Source: Luteococcus japonicus
Lineage (GTDB): Bacteria; Actinomycetota; Actinomycetes; Propionibacteriales; Propionibacteriaceae
Length of the DNA: 64,000 bases
NCBI RefSeq assembly: GCF_003752415.1
Contig: NZ_RKHG01000001.1
Coordinates: forward strand, 1,674,001-1,738,000
Reading direction: 5' to 3'
Below the pieces are notes generated by a model. That model did not search any database. It saw only the letters and a list, made by a program, of their open reading frames with translations, and was not told the origin of the DNA. Positions 50,402 through 61,042 of this stretch are shown piece by piece (the first letter of the stretch is position 1; the number at the start of each line of letters is the position of its first letter). The translations under genes and the position numbers were made by a program.

Positions 50402-52033
50402 ATGCCTCCAGCCCGACGTGCGCGCAGCGCTGCCGACGACGCCCCCAGAACGCCACGCCCCCGACGAGCCCGGACCAGCTCCGAAGACACCGGGGTGAAT
50501 CCGGCGATCCCTTCTCCGGGTCCGGGGACCATCCACGAGGGCTCACGGACCGGGGCCTTCCGGCGCGCGCTGGGGTGGACCACCCTCGCCGCCATCGCCC
50601 CCGGGCTGGGCCTGCTGCCCACCAGGCGACGCGGAATCGGCCTCGGCATCTTCGGGGCGTGGGTGATCGGCCTGGCCTCTGTCTCGCTGTTGTTGTGGAC
50701 CAATCTGTCAGGTCTCGCGTCGGTGGCGGTGCGCCCCGGGATGCTGCGCATCGTCGGCATCGGCGCGGTGGCCGCGGCCCTGTTCCTGTCCTCGCTGATC
50801 GCCGCGACACACACCCTGACTCGGCCCTCGCGGCCGAGTACCCTGCAGCGCAGCCTGGGCGCCGTGTGGGTGGCCGTCCTCAGCTTCGCGGTCAGTGCGC
50901 CACTGGTCGTCGGCGCCGGCTATGCGCGCAACCAGGCATCCCTGGTCGACGGCGTCTTCCGGACCGACAGCCGCTCCCAGACCCGCCCCGACACTGCCCT
51001 GTTCCAGGACAAGCCACGGCTCAACATCCTTCTCCTGGGCGCGGACTCCACCGCCATCCGCAACGAACACGGCGACGGGGTCCGCACCGACACGATCATG
51101 GTGGCCAGCATAGACACCGCCACCGGTGACACGTCGCTCTTCCAGATCCCCCGCAACATGGCCCGGATGCCCTTCCCGGAGGGGAGCCCGCTCGCCGGGG
51201 CCTATCCCGACGGCTTCTACGGCGGCAATGCGGACAATGCCGAGTACTTCGCCAATGCCGTCTACCAGAACGTTCCCGCACAGCATCCGGAACTGTTCAC
51301 CGGAACCGACTACCCGGGCGCGGATGCGCTGAAGCTCGGCGTCGGCGCGGCCCTCGGCCTGGAGATCGACTACTTCATGATGGTCAACATCGACGGCCTG
51401 ACGAAGCTGATCGATGCCATGGGTGGAGTCCACCTGAACGTGAACTCCCGGATCCCAGTGGCCGGCGACTCCGAGGGCCGCGCGTCGACGGGGTGGATCG
51501 AGCCAGGCCCGGACAAGCTGCTCAACGGCTATTACGCCATGTGGTACGCCCGCAGCCGCAAGGGCTCCACGGACTACAACCGGATGGGCCGCCAGACCTG
51601 CGTCGTGAAGGCCGTGATCGACCAGGCGGATCCCGCCACCATGCTCACCCGCTACGAGGCGATCGCACGGGCGTCCAAGGACATGATCATGACCGACATT
51701 CCCCAGGACGTCCTGTCCCCCCTGGTGGCGCTGACCCTGCGGGTCAAGGAAGGGCATGTGCGACGGGTGCTCTTCGTCCATGGCAAGGACGGTTTCGAGA
51801 CCACGGATCCGGACTTCATGATGATGCGACAGCGCGTCCAGAAGACACTGGAGGAGGCGAAGGCGGCCCCTGCACCGAAGAAGAAGACCGCGCCGGCCAC
51901 CACTCCGTCATCGGCCGCACCCAGCAGCCAGGAACCCACCCAGCAGGCCAGCACCCCGTCCGCGGCGCCCAGCACCCAGAGCGAGGACGTCAGCGATGCC
52001 TGCGCCTACAACCCGGGACCCGAACAGCCCTGA
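50402..52033 (+). CDS. LCP (LytR-CpsA-Psr) family wall-polymer transferase
   Basis: A 543-residue enzyme that attaches teichoic-acid-like or arabinan-type polymers to peptidoglycan outside the membrane. The N-terminal 45 residues are Arg/Pro-rich, followed by four predicted helices (about 58-185), more than the single anchor of classical LCP proteins. The catalytic LCP domain (about 205-440) has LNILLLGADS, GVRTDTIMVASID (Asp/Arg phosphate site), IPRNMARMPFPEG and WYARSRKGSTDYNRMGRQ (the conserved RxRxxDxxRxxRQ). The Ala/Pro/Thr-rich C terminus is likely outside. AAGGACATCC precedes the ATG. No LytR_C domain; a free one is encoded at 20675. Confidence 0.9.
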   Translation: MPPARRARSAADDAPRTPRPRRARTSSEDTGVNPAIPSPGPGTIHEGSRTGAFRRALGWTTLAAIAPGLGLLPTRRRGIGLGIFGAWVIGLASVSLLLWTNLSGLASVAVRPGMLRIVGIGAVAAALFLSSLIAATHTLTRPSRPSTLQRSLGAVWVAVLSFAVSAPLVVGAGYARNQASLVDGVFRTDSRSQTRPDTALFQDKPRLNILLLGADSTAIRNEHGDGVRTDTIMVASIDTATGDTSLFQIPRNMARMPFPEGSPLAGAYPDGFYGGNADNAEYFANAVYQNVPAQHPELFTGTDYPGADALKLGVGAALGLEIDYFMMVNIDGLTKLIDAMGGVHLNVNSRIPVAGDSEGRASTGWIEPGPDKLLNGYYAMWYARSRKGSTDYNRMGRQTCVVKAVIDQADPATMLTRYEAIARASKDMIMTDIPQDVLSPLVALTLRVKEGHVRRVLFVHGKDGFETTDPDFMMMRQRVQKTLEEAKAAPAPKKKTAPATTPSSAAPSSQEPTQQASTPSAAPSTQSEDVSDACAYNPGPEQP

Positions 52034-52070
52034 GGGCCTCGGACACTGGCGCTGACCATGCCGCCGGGGT

Positions 52071-52595
52071 TCAGCCGTGGCTGACGACGTCGGGGTCCTG
52101 CGGCTCGTGGGGGTTGATCAGCGGGACGTTGATGGTCTCGCCATAGCCACGGTCGGCGTCGAGGTGCGCGGCGACATCCGCCACCAGCGCCTTCATCTCC
52201 GGGTCATCGCCGCCCCCCGGGCACAGGATGTGGGTGCGGCCCACCTGCCCGTGGTACAGCGTCAGGTGCGAGCCGTGGGCGCTGGTGGTCACCTTGGTGA
52301 CATCACCCCAGCTACCGGCCTTGTCCACACCGGGCCCGACGATCCGGTAGCCCTCGGCGTCCAGGTCCACGAAGGTACGCATGGTGTGCATGGACCAGCC
52401 GGCCATGCCCGCCAGCGCCAGGCCGGCCAGCAGCAGCACGACGGCCAGCGCGGTCCACACCGCACCGGAGACCGCGGCCAGCAGCAGGGCCCCCAGCAGG
52501 ACGAGCACTGCGGCAATCACGAAGGCACGAACCGGTGGCCTGGGCTTCAGGACGTGGCGAGCCGGTTCCGGACGAGGGCTGGGTGCGGCGGTCAC
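52071..52595 (-). CDS. Membrane protein of unknown function with PH-like segment
   Basis: A 174-residue protein from a GTG at 52595 preceded by GGAG. Two helices (RAFVIAAVLVLLGALLLAAVSG and ALAVVLLLAGLALAGMAGWS) are followed by a soluble region (TFVDLDAEGYRIVGPGVDKAGSWGDVTKVTTSAHGSHLTLYH) that resembles the bPH/PH-like domain of small actinobacterial membrane proteins. The gene is on the minus strand, 36 bp downstream of tRNA-Ser(TGA) and convergent with the LCP gene. Function unknown. Confidence 0.65.
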   Translation of the reverse strand: MTAAPSPRPEPARHVLKPRPPVRAFVIAAVLVLLGALLLAAVSGAVWTALAVVLLLAGLALAGMAGWSMHTMRTFVDLDAEGYRIVGPGVDKAGSWGDVTKVTTSAHGSHLTLYHGQVGRTHILCPGGGDDPEMKALVADVAAHLDADRGYGETINVPLINPHEPQDPDVVSHG

Positions 52596-52630
52596 GGGGG
52601 ACTCCTGTTCGTGGTGATCGAACGTTGATC

Positions 52631-52718
52631 TGGCGGCGAGGGTGGGATTCGAACCCACGGAGAGTTGCCCCTCGGTCGCTTTCAAGGCGACTGCACTAGT
52701 CCACTATGCGACCTCGCC
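52631..52718 (-). tRNA. tRNA-Ser(TGA)
   Basis: An 88-nt class II tRNA with encoded CCA. Acceptor GGCGAGG/CCTCGCC, discriminator G. The loop CTTGAAA gives anticodon TGA. It is upstream of, and may be co-transcribed with, the gene at 52071-52595. Confidence 0.95.
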
Positions 52719-52784
52719 GTGACGCCCGGAACATGTCCTGACGTCGTCGGCCATCGTACTCGACGCTGTGGCAGGCTGGATGCC

Positions 52785-53756
52785 ATGCGCGCAATCACCG
52801 TGACCGAGCCCGGCGGACCCCAGCAGCTGCAGTGGTCCGAAGTCCCCACCCCCTCCCCCGCGGAGGGTGAGGTGCTGGTGAAGACCATCGCCGTCGGCGT
52901 CAACCGCGCCGACCTCCTGCAACGCCAGGGCCACTACCCGCCGCCCCGCGGCATCAGCGACGTGATGGGCCTGGAGGCCACCGGCACGGTGGCCGAACTC
53001 GGCAAGGGCGTCACCGGCATGTCCGTCGGCGACGAGGTGGTCTGCCTGCTGGCAGGCGGCGCCTACGCGGAGTACTTCGTCGTCCCCACAGGCCAGTGCA
53101 TTGCCGTGCCACAGGGCGTCGACGTCGTCACCGCCGCGGGCCTGGTGGAGGTGGCGGCCACCGTGGTCAGCAACATGGACGGCGTGGGCCTCGAGGCCGG
53201 CGAGACCCTGCTGGTGCACGGCGGCGCGGGGGGCATCGGGACCTTCGCCATCCAGTACGCCAAGGCGCTGGGGTGCCGGGTGCTCACCACGGCCGGTTCG
53301 AAGGCCAAGTTGGAGCACTGCCGCGCCATGGGCGCCGACGTCGCGATCGACTACCACGATGACTGGGTGGCCGCCGTCAAGGAGGCCACCGACGGCCAGG
53401 GTGCCGACGTGATCCTGGACGTGATGGGCGCCAAGTACCTGGAGCTGAACGTCGATGCCCTGGCCACCGCCGGCCGGCTGGTCATCATCGGCATGCAGGG
53501 CGGTGTCAAGGGCACCCTGAACATCGGCAAGCTCCTCTCCAAGCGCGCGCTGGTGACGGCGACGAGCCTGCGCTTCCGGCCCGTCGAGGAGAAGGTGGCC
53601 ATCTGCCAGCGGGTCGCCGAGGTGGTGTGGCCGATGATCGCCGACGGCAGGATCAAGCCCGCCCCCGAGACCCGGATCCCGCTCAAGGAGGCGCGCCGCG
53701 CCCACGAGCAGCTGGCCGGCGGCGAGAACATCGGCAAGATCATCCTCGTCGCCTGA
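52785..53756 (+). CDS. NAD(P)H quinone oxidoreductase, zeta-crystallin/PIG3 type
   Basis: A 323-residue zinc-free medium-chain dehydrogenase/reductase. It reduces quinones with NADPH in this family. Motifs: VGVNRADLLQRQGHYPPPRG (PIG3-type loop), GLEATGTVAELG, VHGGAGGIGTFAIQYAKALG (nucleotide-binding AxxGGxG) and RFRPVEEKVAICQRVAEVVWP. No Cys/His zinc ligands are present. The ATG at 52785 has no ribosome binding site but a CAGGCT box lies 7 nt upstream, again suggesting a leaderless message. Single gene. Confidence 0.9.
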   Translation: MRAITVTEPGGPQQLQWSEVPTPSPAEGEVLVKTIAVGVNRADLLQRQGHYPPPRGISDVMGLEATGTVAELGKGVTGMSVGDEVVCLLAGGAYAEYFVVPTGQCIAVPQGVDVVTAAGLVEVAATVVSNMDGVGLEAGETLLVHGGAGGIGTFAIQYAKALGCRVLTTAGSKAKLEHCRAMGADVAIDYHDDWVAAVKEATDGQGADVILDVMGAKYLELNVDALATAGRLVIIGMQGGVKGTLNIGKLLSKRALVTATSLRFRPVEEKVAICQRVAEVVWPMIADGRIKPAPETRIPLKEARRAHEQLAGGENIGKIILVA

Positions 53757-53776
53757 CGGGCGCGGGTGGGCGCCCC

Positions 53777-54169
53777 TCAGGTCAGCAGGAAGGCCCAGGC
53801 GAACCAGAAGAGCCAGACCGCAGCCAGCAGACCCAGCACCGCCGGGATGGTGATCCGCCACTCCTTGCCTGGCACCGCATCTGGCTCGTCGGAGACCTCG
53901 CCACGCATCCCGGGGATCGCCGGAAGGGCGTAGTGGACGTCGAGGGCGCCAGCCTCGGGCACGTGCACCTCGGCGGCCGCGCGCCCCGTACGGCCCCAGC
54001 TCACCCGGCCAACGAATTCCAGTTCGTGCTCACCCGCCGCGACGGGGATCTCGTGGATGACGGCGGGGCTTCCCGCCTCCAGCCAGTGCTCCTGGCCGTC
54101 GACGCGCACCTCCACCGGCCCCCGGGCATTGAGGGCCAACAGATGAAGACGGAGCACGGGCTCGGACAC
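53777..54169 (-). CDS. Small protein with one C-terminal membrane helix
   Basis: About 130 residues from a GTG at 54169. The soluble part (LRLHLLALNARGPVEVRVDGQEHWLEAGSPAVIHEIPVAAGEHELEFVG) looks like a beta-sandwich. The C-terminal end (ITIPAVLGLLAAVWLFWFAWAFL) is a tail anchor, so the protein probably faces the cytoplasm. No family recognised. It is divergent from fumC and convergent with the quinone oxidoreductase. The start is uncertain. Confidence 0.55.
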   Translation of the reverse strand: MSEPVLRLHLLALNARGPVEVRVDGQEHWLEAGSPAVIHEIPVAAGEHELEFVGRVSWGRTGRAAAEVHVPEAGALDVHYALPAIPGMRGEVSDEPDAVPGKEWRITIPAVLGLLAAVWLFWFAWAFLLT

Positions 54170-54225
54170 CGCCCCAGTCTTCCAGACACACCCGCGCCGC
54201 CGCATGGCATGCCTAAGCTGGAGCC

Positions 54226-55623
54226 ATGACTCGCATCGAGACCGACAGCATGGGCGCCGTCGAGGTGCCCGCCGAGCACTACTGGGGCGCACAGACGCAG
54301 CGCAGCCTGCACCACTTCGACATCGGACGCAGCACCTTCGTCTGGCAGCGTCCGATGATCCGGGCGCTGGGCGTGCTGAAGAAGGCCGCGGCCCAGGCCA
54401 ATGGCGAGTTGGGTGAACTGCCCGCCGAGATCAGCGATCTGGTCGTGCGCGCCGCCGACGAGGTGATCGACGGCAGCCGGGACGCGGACTTCCCGCTGGT
54501 GGTCTTCCAGACCGGCTCCGGCACCCAGTCCAACATGAATGCCAATGAGGTGATCAGCAACCGGGCCATCGAGCTGGCCGGGGGCAAGTTGGGCAGCAAG
54601 GAGCCGGTACATCCCAATGACCACGTCAACCGCGGCCAGTCGTCGAATGACACCTTCCCCACCGCGATGCACATCGCCGTGGTCTGCGAGCTGCAGCGCA
54701 CCCTCTATCCCGGCGTCGAGCAACTGCGCGAGACGCTGGCCGGGCTGGCGGAGCGATTCGACGACGTGGTGATGGTGGGGCGCACGCACCTGCAGGACGC
54801 CACTCCGGTGCGGCTGGGTCAGGTCATCGGCGGCTGGGTGGCGCAGCTGGACGAGGCCCTGGTGGCAGTCCACCATGCCGACGAGCAGGCCCGGGGACTG
54901 GCCATCGGCGGCACCGCGGTGGGAACCGGGCTCAATTCGCATCCAGACTTCGGGCCGCTGGCCGCGCGTCGGATCAGCGAGGAGACGGGGATCGACTTCC
55001 GACAGGCCGACAACCTGTTCGCTGCCCTCAGCGCCCACGACTCCCTGGTCACCGTGAGCGCGGCGCTGCGCACCCTGGCCGGCGCCCTGATGAAGATCGC
55101 CAATGACGTGCGCTGGTATGCCTCTGGGCCCCGCGACGGCATCGGTGAACTGGTGATCCCGGAGAACGAACCGGGCAGCTCGATCATGCCCGGCAAGGTG
55201 AATCCCACCCAGTGCGAGGCCCTGACCATGGTCTCCGCCAAGGTCTTCGGCAATGACGCAACCGTCGCCTTCGCCGGCAGCCAGGGCAATTTCCAGCTCA
55301 ATGTCTTCAAGCCCGTGATGGCCTGGAGCGTGTTGGAGTCCATCCAGTTGATCGGTGAGGCGTGTGTCAGCTTCGACCTCCACTGCGCCCGGGGCATCGA
55401 GCCGAACACGGCGGTGATCGAGCAGCACCTGCAGAGCAACCTGATGCTGGTCACCGCGCTGAACCGTCACATCGGCTATGACAAGGCCGCGAAGATCGCC
55501 AAGACCGCCCACCGGGAGGACAAGACACTGCGTCAGGTGGCGGTCGAACTGGGCCTGGTCAGCGAAGAGGACTTCGACCGCTGGGTGCTTCCCCAGGACA
55601 TGACGCGCCCCAGCACGTCCTGA
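54226..55623 (+). CDS. fumC: Class II fumarase
   Basis: A 465-residue iron-independent fumarate hydratase (fumarate + water to malate). The superfamily signature [15 protein letters not shown] with the catalytic Ser is intact, as are [35 protein letters not shown] and [15 protein letters not shown] (catalytic His region). These distinguish it from aspartase (which has a different GSSIMPAKVNP motif). Length matches (about 465). The ATG is preceded both by GGAG (3 nt) and by a TAAGCT box 7 nt upstream, so it may be leaderless. Followed by argG, whose reaction yields fumarate after ArgH. Confidence 0.96.
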   Translation: MTRIETDSMGAVEVPAEHYWGAQTQRSLHHFDIGRSTFVWQRPMIRALGVLKKAAAQANGELGELPAEISDLVVRAADEVIDGSRDADFPLVVFQTGSGTQSNMNANEVISNRAIELAGGKLGSKEPVHPNDHVNRGQSSNDTFPTAMHIAVVCELQRTLYPGVEQLRETLAGLAERFDDVVMVGRTHLQDATPVRLGQVIGGWVAQLDEALVAVHHADEQARGLAIGGTAVGTGLNSHPDFGPLAARRISEETGIDFRQADNLFAALSAHDSLVTVSAALRTLAGALMKIANDVRWYASGPRDGIGELVIPENEPGSSIMPGKVNPTQCEALTMVSAKVFGNDATVAFAGSQGNFQLNVFKPVMAWSVLESIQLIGEACVSFDLHCARGIEPNTAVIEQHLQSNLMLVTALNRHIGYDKAAKIAKTAHREDKTLRQVAVELGLVSEEDFDRWVLPQDMTRPSTS

Positions 55624-55653
55624 GCACACAGCCGGAACGAGGCTTGGAATATT

Positions 55654-55671
55654 TATTCGACGTGTCGAATA
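55654..55671. promoter_or_regulatory. Perfect palindrome over the argG promoter
   Basis: TATTCGACGTGTCGAATA is a perfect inverted repeat (8-2-8) placed where the -35 element would be, upstream of TAGACT at 55681-55686. It does not match the ArgR box consensus well, so the binding protein is unknown. Confidence 0.6.
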
Positions 55672-55680
55672 GGTATGCGC

Positions 55681-57111
<1,431 letters not shown>

Positions 57112-57152
57112 TCCCACGACGCCTCACCCGGCGCCTGTCCACGTGACCTGCT

Positions 57153-57181
57153 GTGCCCCCGGCCGAATTGGCCGGGGGCAC
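57153..57181 (+). terminator. Hairpin after argG
   Basis: GTGCCCCCGGCC (57153-57164) pairs with GGCCGGGGGCAC (57170-57181) around GAATT, 41 bp after the stop. No T tract. Confidence 0.65.
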
Positions 57182-57258
57182 TGCCCTGCCCAACCCAGCG
57201 GGTCTCGCGAACCGAATCACCGGTGCCATGGAGTCTGGTGCGCTGCTAGTTTCCACCC

Positions 57259-58452
57259 ATGAAGCAGTCCACCGAACGCATCCTGACCACCCACGTCGGC
57301 AGCCTGCCACGCACCGAGTCGCTGCTCGCCGCCAACCAGAAGCGGGACAGCGATCCCGAGGCCTTCGCCGCCGAGCTCACCCGCGCCGTTGACGACGTGG
57401 TCGCGCGCCAGCGGGAAGTGGGCATCGACGTCGTCAACGACGGCGAGTACGGCCACGCCACCACCAAGAGCCAGGACTTCGGCTCCTGGTGGACCTACTC
57501 CTTCGACCGCACCAGCGGCCTGGAGCTGAACCCGGAGAACGTCTGGGACACCCGGATCGCGAAGTCCACGCCGGGCCAGGTCGTGCTCACCGGCATGAAC
57601 GATCGCCGGGACCGGCAGCTCTTCCGCGCGGTCTACGACGATGCCGCCGCGGTGCATCCGACCACGCGCCAGCGCCCGCAGGCCGTCGCACCCTTGGGCT
57701 ACATCGGCCAGGAGGCCGTCGCCGCCGACACCGGCAACCTGACCGCCGCGATGGCCGCCCACGGCGCCGACGAGGGCTTCATCTGCGCCATCGCCCCGGG
57801 CGCCGCCTCCCGCATCGGCAGCGCCGTGCACGCGGATGACGAGGCCTACATGGACGACTGGGCACAGGTTCTGCACCAGGAGTACAAGGCGATCACCGAT
57901 GCCGGGCTGATCGTGCAGATCGACGACCCGTCCATCGCGGAGAACTTCGACCAGATCGACCCCGAGCCCAGCGTCGCCGACTACCTCGCCTTCACCCAGA
58001 AGCGCGTCGACGCCCTCAACAAGGCCCTGGAGGGGATCCCGGCAGAGCAGGTGCGCTTCCACCTGTGCTGGGGTTCGTGGAATGGCCCGCACACCACGGA
58101 CTTCCCGATGTCCGAGCTGGTGGAGCTGATGCTCACCATCAACGCGCAGGCCTACACATTCGAGGCCGCAGGGTCTCGCCACGAGCACGAGTGGGAGGTG
58201 TGGAAGGACGTCGAACTACCCGACGGCAAGCTGATCCTGCCCGGCGTGGTCACCCACCACACCAACATCGTCGAGCACCCCCGCCTGGTGGCGCAGCGGA
58301 TCGAGCGCTTCGCCGACGCGGTGGGCCGCGAGAAGGTCATCGCCTCCACCGACTGTGGCCTGGGCGGACGCATCCACCCGGACATCGCGTGGGCCAAGCT
58401 GGGCGCCCTCGTCGAAGGCGCCCAGCTGGCCAGCGAGAAGCTCTGGGCCTGA
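57259..58452 (+). CDS. MetE C-terminal-type (cobalamin-independent methionine synthase-like) protein
   Basis: A 397-residue zinc enzyme of the UROD/MetE superfamily. It has the MetE catalytic-half layout without the N-terminal MetE domain. Start: ILTTHVGSLPRTESLL. Zinc ligands are expected in FHLCWGSWNGPH (His, Cys) and STDCGLGGR (Cys). NDGEYGHATTKSQDFGSW is a substrate-loop segment of the stand-alone group. Members of this group act in methyl or alkyl transfer to thiols (methionine synthesis from a small methyl donor, or epoxyalkane:CoM-type reactions). The exact substrate is unclear. It is 147 bp after argG, with the hairpin between, and convergent with the aldolase gene. Confidence 0.8.
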   Translation: MKQSTERILTTHVGSLPRTESLLAANQKRDSDPEAFAAELTRAVDDVVARQREVGIDVVNDGEYGHATTKSQDFGSWWTYSFDRTSGLELNPENVWDTRIAKSTPGQVVLTGMNDRRDRQLFRAVYDDAAAVHPTTRQRPQAVAPLGYIGQEAVAADTGNLTAAMAAHGADEGFICAIAPGAASRIGSAVHADDEAYMDDWAQVLHQEYKAITDAGLIVQIDDPSIAENFDQIDPEPSVADYLAFTQKRVDALNKALEGIPAEQVRFHLCWGSWNGPHTTDFPMSELVELMLTINAQAYTFEAAGSRHEHEWEVWKDVELPDGKLILPGVVTHHTNIVEHPRLVAQRIERFADAVGREKVIASTDCGLGGRIHPDIAWAKLGALVEGAQLASEKLWA

Positions 58453-58488
58453 GCCCGCTCAGCCGCGGGGGTTCAATCAGTCGAAGCA

Positions 58489-59130
58489 TCATTGCTTGGG
58501 CTGGCCATATCCCTTCAGCGCTTCGACGGTGTAGCTCACCTGTTCTTGTGTGAGCAGCTTGACGGGGGCGCCCGTGGCCATGGCCTTCAGCTGCACCTCG
58601 CAGACGTACTCGAGATATGGGAGGAGCCCGAAGGCCTTGTCCAAGGTGGCTCCAACGGTGACCGCGCCATGGTTTGCCATCAGTGCGCCATGTCGCCCCT
58701 CGAGCGCGGTGCAGACATTCTTCGCCAGCTCGTCAGTTCCGAAGTGCGCGTAGGGCGCCACCCGGATCGGACCGTTGAACATCGACGAGTAGTAGTGCGA
58801 CACGGGCACCTCGTCACAAACCAACCCGACGGCTGTCGAAGCTGGAGCATGGTTGTGCGTGATGGCCCCGGCATCGGTACCTCGGTAGACGGCCAGATGA
58901 AGCGGCAGCTCGCTCGAGGGCTTCAGAGACGCCTCGACGGGAGCCCCCGACATGTCATGCACCCCAACCATCTCAGGCGTAAGTTCCTCGTAGGCCACAC
59001 CGGAAGGCGAGATCACCACAAGATCGCCGAGCCGCACCGAGACGTTGCCGGCAGTGCCCACCACCAATCCCTGCCCTTGCATCTCCTGACAGGTGTGGAC
59101 GACGGCCCTTCGGGCCTGTTCATGCAACAT
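58489..59130 (-). CDS. Class II aldolase (AraD/FucA family)
   Basis: A 213-residue zinc aldolase/epimerase. Zinc His residues: THNHAP (two His) and VSHYYSS; the catalytic acid is in KPSSELPLHLAVYRGTD. GTAGNVSVRLGDLVVISPSG is the phosphate-binding N terminus. FucA-type enzymes cleave ketose-1-phosphates into DHAP and an aldehyde; AraD-type epimerise pentulose-5-phosphates. Next to a Zn dehydrogenase and a galactitol-type PTS under a shared operator, a retro-aldol on a ketose-1-phosphate is the best inference. Divergent from the dehydrogenase with two TTGCC-N8-GGCAA sites between. Confidence 0.88.
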   Translation of the reverse strand: MLHEQARRAVVHTCQEMQGQGLVVGTAGNVSVRLGDLVVISPSGVAYEELTPEMVGVHDMSGAPVEASLKPSSELPLHLAVYRGTDAGAITHNHAPASTAVGLVCDEVPVSHYYSSMFNGPIRVAPYAHFGTDELAKNVCTALEGRHGALMANHGAVTVGATLDKAFGLLPYLEYVCEVQLKAMATGAPVKLLTQEQVSYTVEALKGYGQPKQ

Positions 59131-59214
59131 TGGATGTGTCCTCTCGACTCGCGGGGAGCAGCCCCGTTCTTGGCTTCATTGAACTGTTGCGTCCCGGAAC
59201 GGGCCATCCAGCCA

Positions 59215-59232
59215 TTGCCCAGCAGTAGGCAA
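59215..59232. promoter_or_regulatory. Polyol-regulon operator, site 1
   Basis: TTGCCCAGCAGTAGGCAA, an 18-bp TTGCC-N8-GGCAA site, 85 bp upstream of the aldolase start. Four such sites occur in the window, all in this cluster. Confidence 0.7.
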
Positions 59233-59251
59233 TCCCCCCCCCGCCTCCTCG

Positions 59252-59269
59252 TTGCCCCCGCGGTGGCAA
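59252..59269. promoter_or_regulatory. Polyol-regulon operator, site 2
   Basis: TTGCCCCCGCGGTGGCAA, 91 bp upstream of the dehydrogenase start and 37 bp from site 1. Confidence 0.75.
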
Positions 59270-59359
59270 TTCACGAATGGTTTCCAGCAGGCATCCGGGC
59301 AAGTCTGGTCCCCGGGGCCCTCGACGACGTTGGCCCCGGCCAGAGCGAGGAGGAGTCAG

Positions 59360-60403
59360 ATGACGACGATGAAGGCCGCTGTCATGCACGGCCCCGGGGA
59401 CATCCGCTTCGAGGATGTCGCGGCACCCAGCTGCCCGAGCGGTGGTTTCGTGGTGAAGGTGGAGGCCGTTGGGCTGTGCGGATCCGACATCCGCAACCTT
59501 TCCACCGACTCCCGAAAGGGAAAATACCCCCACATCTACGGCCATGAGGTGGTGGGTACAGTCGTCGAATCCGACGCGGACTCCGAACGCGTCACCACGG
59601 GACAACGCATCTATCTCTACCCCCTGGCGCACTGCTTGGCCTGTGAATTCTGCCGCGCCGGCCACCACGAACAGTGCACCGACGTGGAGGAGTACACCGA
59701 GAGCCCCGGAGGTTTCGCCCAGTACATCTCCTACTCCGCCCGACGGGTGGATCGCGGAGCCTTCTTTCCCGTTCCTGACGGTGTGAGTCCGGAACGCGCG
59801 TCGCTCGCCGAGCCGCTGTCTTCGTGCTACGCCTGCCTGGACAACATCGACGTTCGGATCGGGGACAGCGTCGCCATCCTGGGGGCTGGCCCGATCGGAA
59901 TCTTCCTGGCGATCCTGGCCCGGATGCGGGGTGCCAGCCAGGTCTTCCTCATCGACGTCAACCAGGAGCGCCTGGACAAGGCCTCACGCTTCGGCATCGG
60001 CTTCCGCGTCGACTCCTCCCGGACCGACGCTGTCGACTTCGTGAAGCAGCACACCGGAGGCTTGGGCGCCCACAAGGTCATCTCGGCCAACCCGACAACG
60101 GCCGGCCAGCAGCAGGCTCTTCTCATGGCCCGTCGCTGTGGCACCGTCGTCTTCTTCGGGGGCGTACCCAAGGGCACCCTCACGGAGATCGACAGCAACC
60201 ACATCCACTACAGCAGCCTGTGGATCTACGGCCACTACGGCGCGAACTCCATGCAAGTGCAGAAGGCGTTCGAGATCGCGATCGACCCCGCCTTCCCGGC
60301 CGACGACGTCATCACGCATGTGCTGCCGCTCAGCGAGATCCAGCAGGCCATCGACCTGACCCGTTCCGGGGAGGCCCTCAAGGTGGTCCTGCAACCGAAC
60401 TGA
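59360..60403 (+). CDS. Zinc-dependent polyol-phosphate dehydrogenase, GatD-like
   Basis: A 347-residue medium-chain alcohol dehydrogenase. Catalytic zinc: Cys40 (GLCGSD) and the His-Glu of GHEVVG. Structural zinc: the four Cys of HCLACEFCRAGHHEQC. NAD-binding: ILGAGPIGIFLAILARMRG then VFLIDVNQERLDKA (Asp after the second strand favours NAD+ over NADP+). It resembles galactitol-1-phosphate and sorbitol dehydrogenases. GAGGAGGAG precedes the ATG. It should oxidise the polyol phosphate delivered by the adjacent PTS. Convergent with EIIA; the shared terminator lies between. Confidence 0.88.
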   Translation: MTTMKAAVMHGPGDIRFEDVAAPSCPSGGFVVKVEAVGLCGSDIRNLSTDSRKGKYPHIYGHEVVGTVVESDADSERVTTGQRIYLYPLAHCLACEFCRAGHHEQCTDVEEYTESPGGFAQYISYSARRVDRGAFFPVPDGVSPERASLAEPLSSCYACLDNIDVRIGDSVAILGAGPIGIFLAILARMRGASQVFLIDVNQERLDKASRFGIGFRVDSSRTDAVDFVKQHTGGLGAHKVISANPTTAGQQQALLMARRCGTVVFFGGVPKGTLTEIDSNHIHYSSLWIYGHYGANSMQVQKAFEIAIDPAFPADDVITHVLPLSEIQQAIDLTRSGEALKVVLQPN

Positions 60404-60430
60404 CTCGTGGGGCCACTGCTCGCCACACCA

Positions 60431-60480
60431 CACGAGGAGCGGGGTCCTGCACCAACCGGTGCAGGACCCCGCGCCTCGTG
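60431..60480. terminator. Bidirectional terminator between dehydrogenase and EIIA
   Basis: A 15-bp stem (GCGGGGTCCTGCACC at 60439-60453 with its complement at 60458-60472) is extended by an outer CACGAGG/CCTCGTG pair. It lies between convergent genes. Confidence 0.75.
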
Positions 60481-60501
60481 GGCCTTCCCTTCAACCAACC
60501 C

Positions 60502-60963
60502 TCACGCCGTCAATCGTTCTGTGACGCGCTCCGCAATCTCCTCCCGCGACGTGAGCTCCCGCAGACCCGCCATGAAGTCCGTGTCCTGGAAGCTCCTCAC
60601 CAAGGTTTTGAGGAGCTTGACGTGCGCGGCGCCGTCGGAAAAGACGAGCAGAAAGATGCAGCTCACCTCGACGGTGGAGTCGACCCCTCCCCCCATCTCG
60701 CCAGCGGTGACGGGCTTCGACAAGGTGGCCACGGAGACTGCGTCGGCCACGACATGCTCGGGGTCCGTGTGCGGCATGGCGACACCACCGTTGAGGGGAA
60801 GGCCCGTAGGGAACTGCCTCTCTCGTTCGACGACGGCGGCCTCGAAGCTCGGCCTGACCCGCCCCGCTTGCAGCAGCGGCTGCGCCATGAGCTGCAGGGC
60901 TTCTTGGTAGCTCTCGGCGGCCAGGCGTACGTGCACGAATTCGGGCTCGATGAGCTGACGCAT
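60502..60963 (-). CDS. PTS EIIA, fructose/galactitol family
   Basis: A 153-residue IIA(Fru/Gat)-type protein. Phosphorylated His65 is in NGGVAMPHTDPEHV. VVERERQFPTGLPL is the family segment before it. It transfers phosphate from HPr to the EIIB at 62351. AGAGGAATC lies about 9 nt before the ATG. Third gene of the EIIB-EIIC-EIIA operon, 79 bp after EIIC. Confidence 0.93.
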   Translation of the reverse strand: MRQLIEPEFVHVRLAAESYQEALQLMAQPLLQAGRVRPSFEAAVVERERQFPTGLPLNGGVAMPHTDPEHVVADAVSVATLSKPVTAGEMGGGVDSTVEVSCIFLLVFSDGAAHVKLLKTLVRSFQDTDFMAGLRELTSREEIAERVTERLTA

Positions 60964-61042
60964 GGAAGTGATTCCTCTCGGAGGCTGTGGTGTGAAAAAG
61001 GGTGGGGCGGGGCGCCACGGCCAGGTGACGCCCCCGCTCCGT

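Noticed and set aside
55654-55671. ArgR box upstream of argG
   Set aside because: TATTCGAC-GT-GTCGAATA lacks the TNTGAAT...ATTCANA pattern of ArgR sites, so I list it as an unassigned palindrome.
57182-57258. Cobalamin or SAM riboswitch before the MetE-like gene
   Set aside because: Only 77 bp separate the argG hairpin from the start codon, too short, and no conserved riboswitch motifs are visible.
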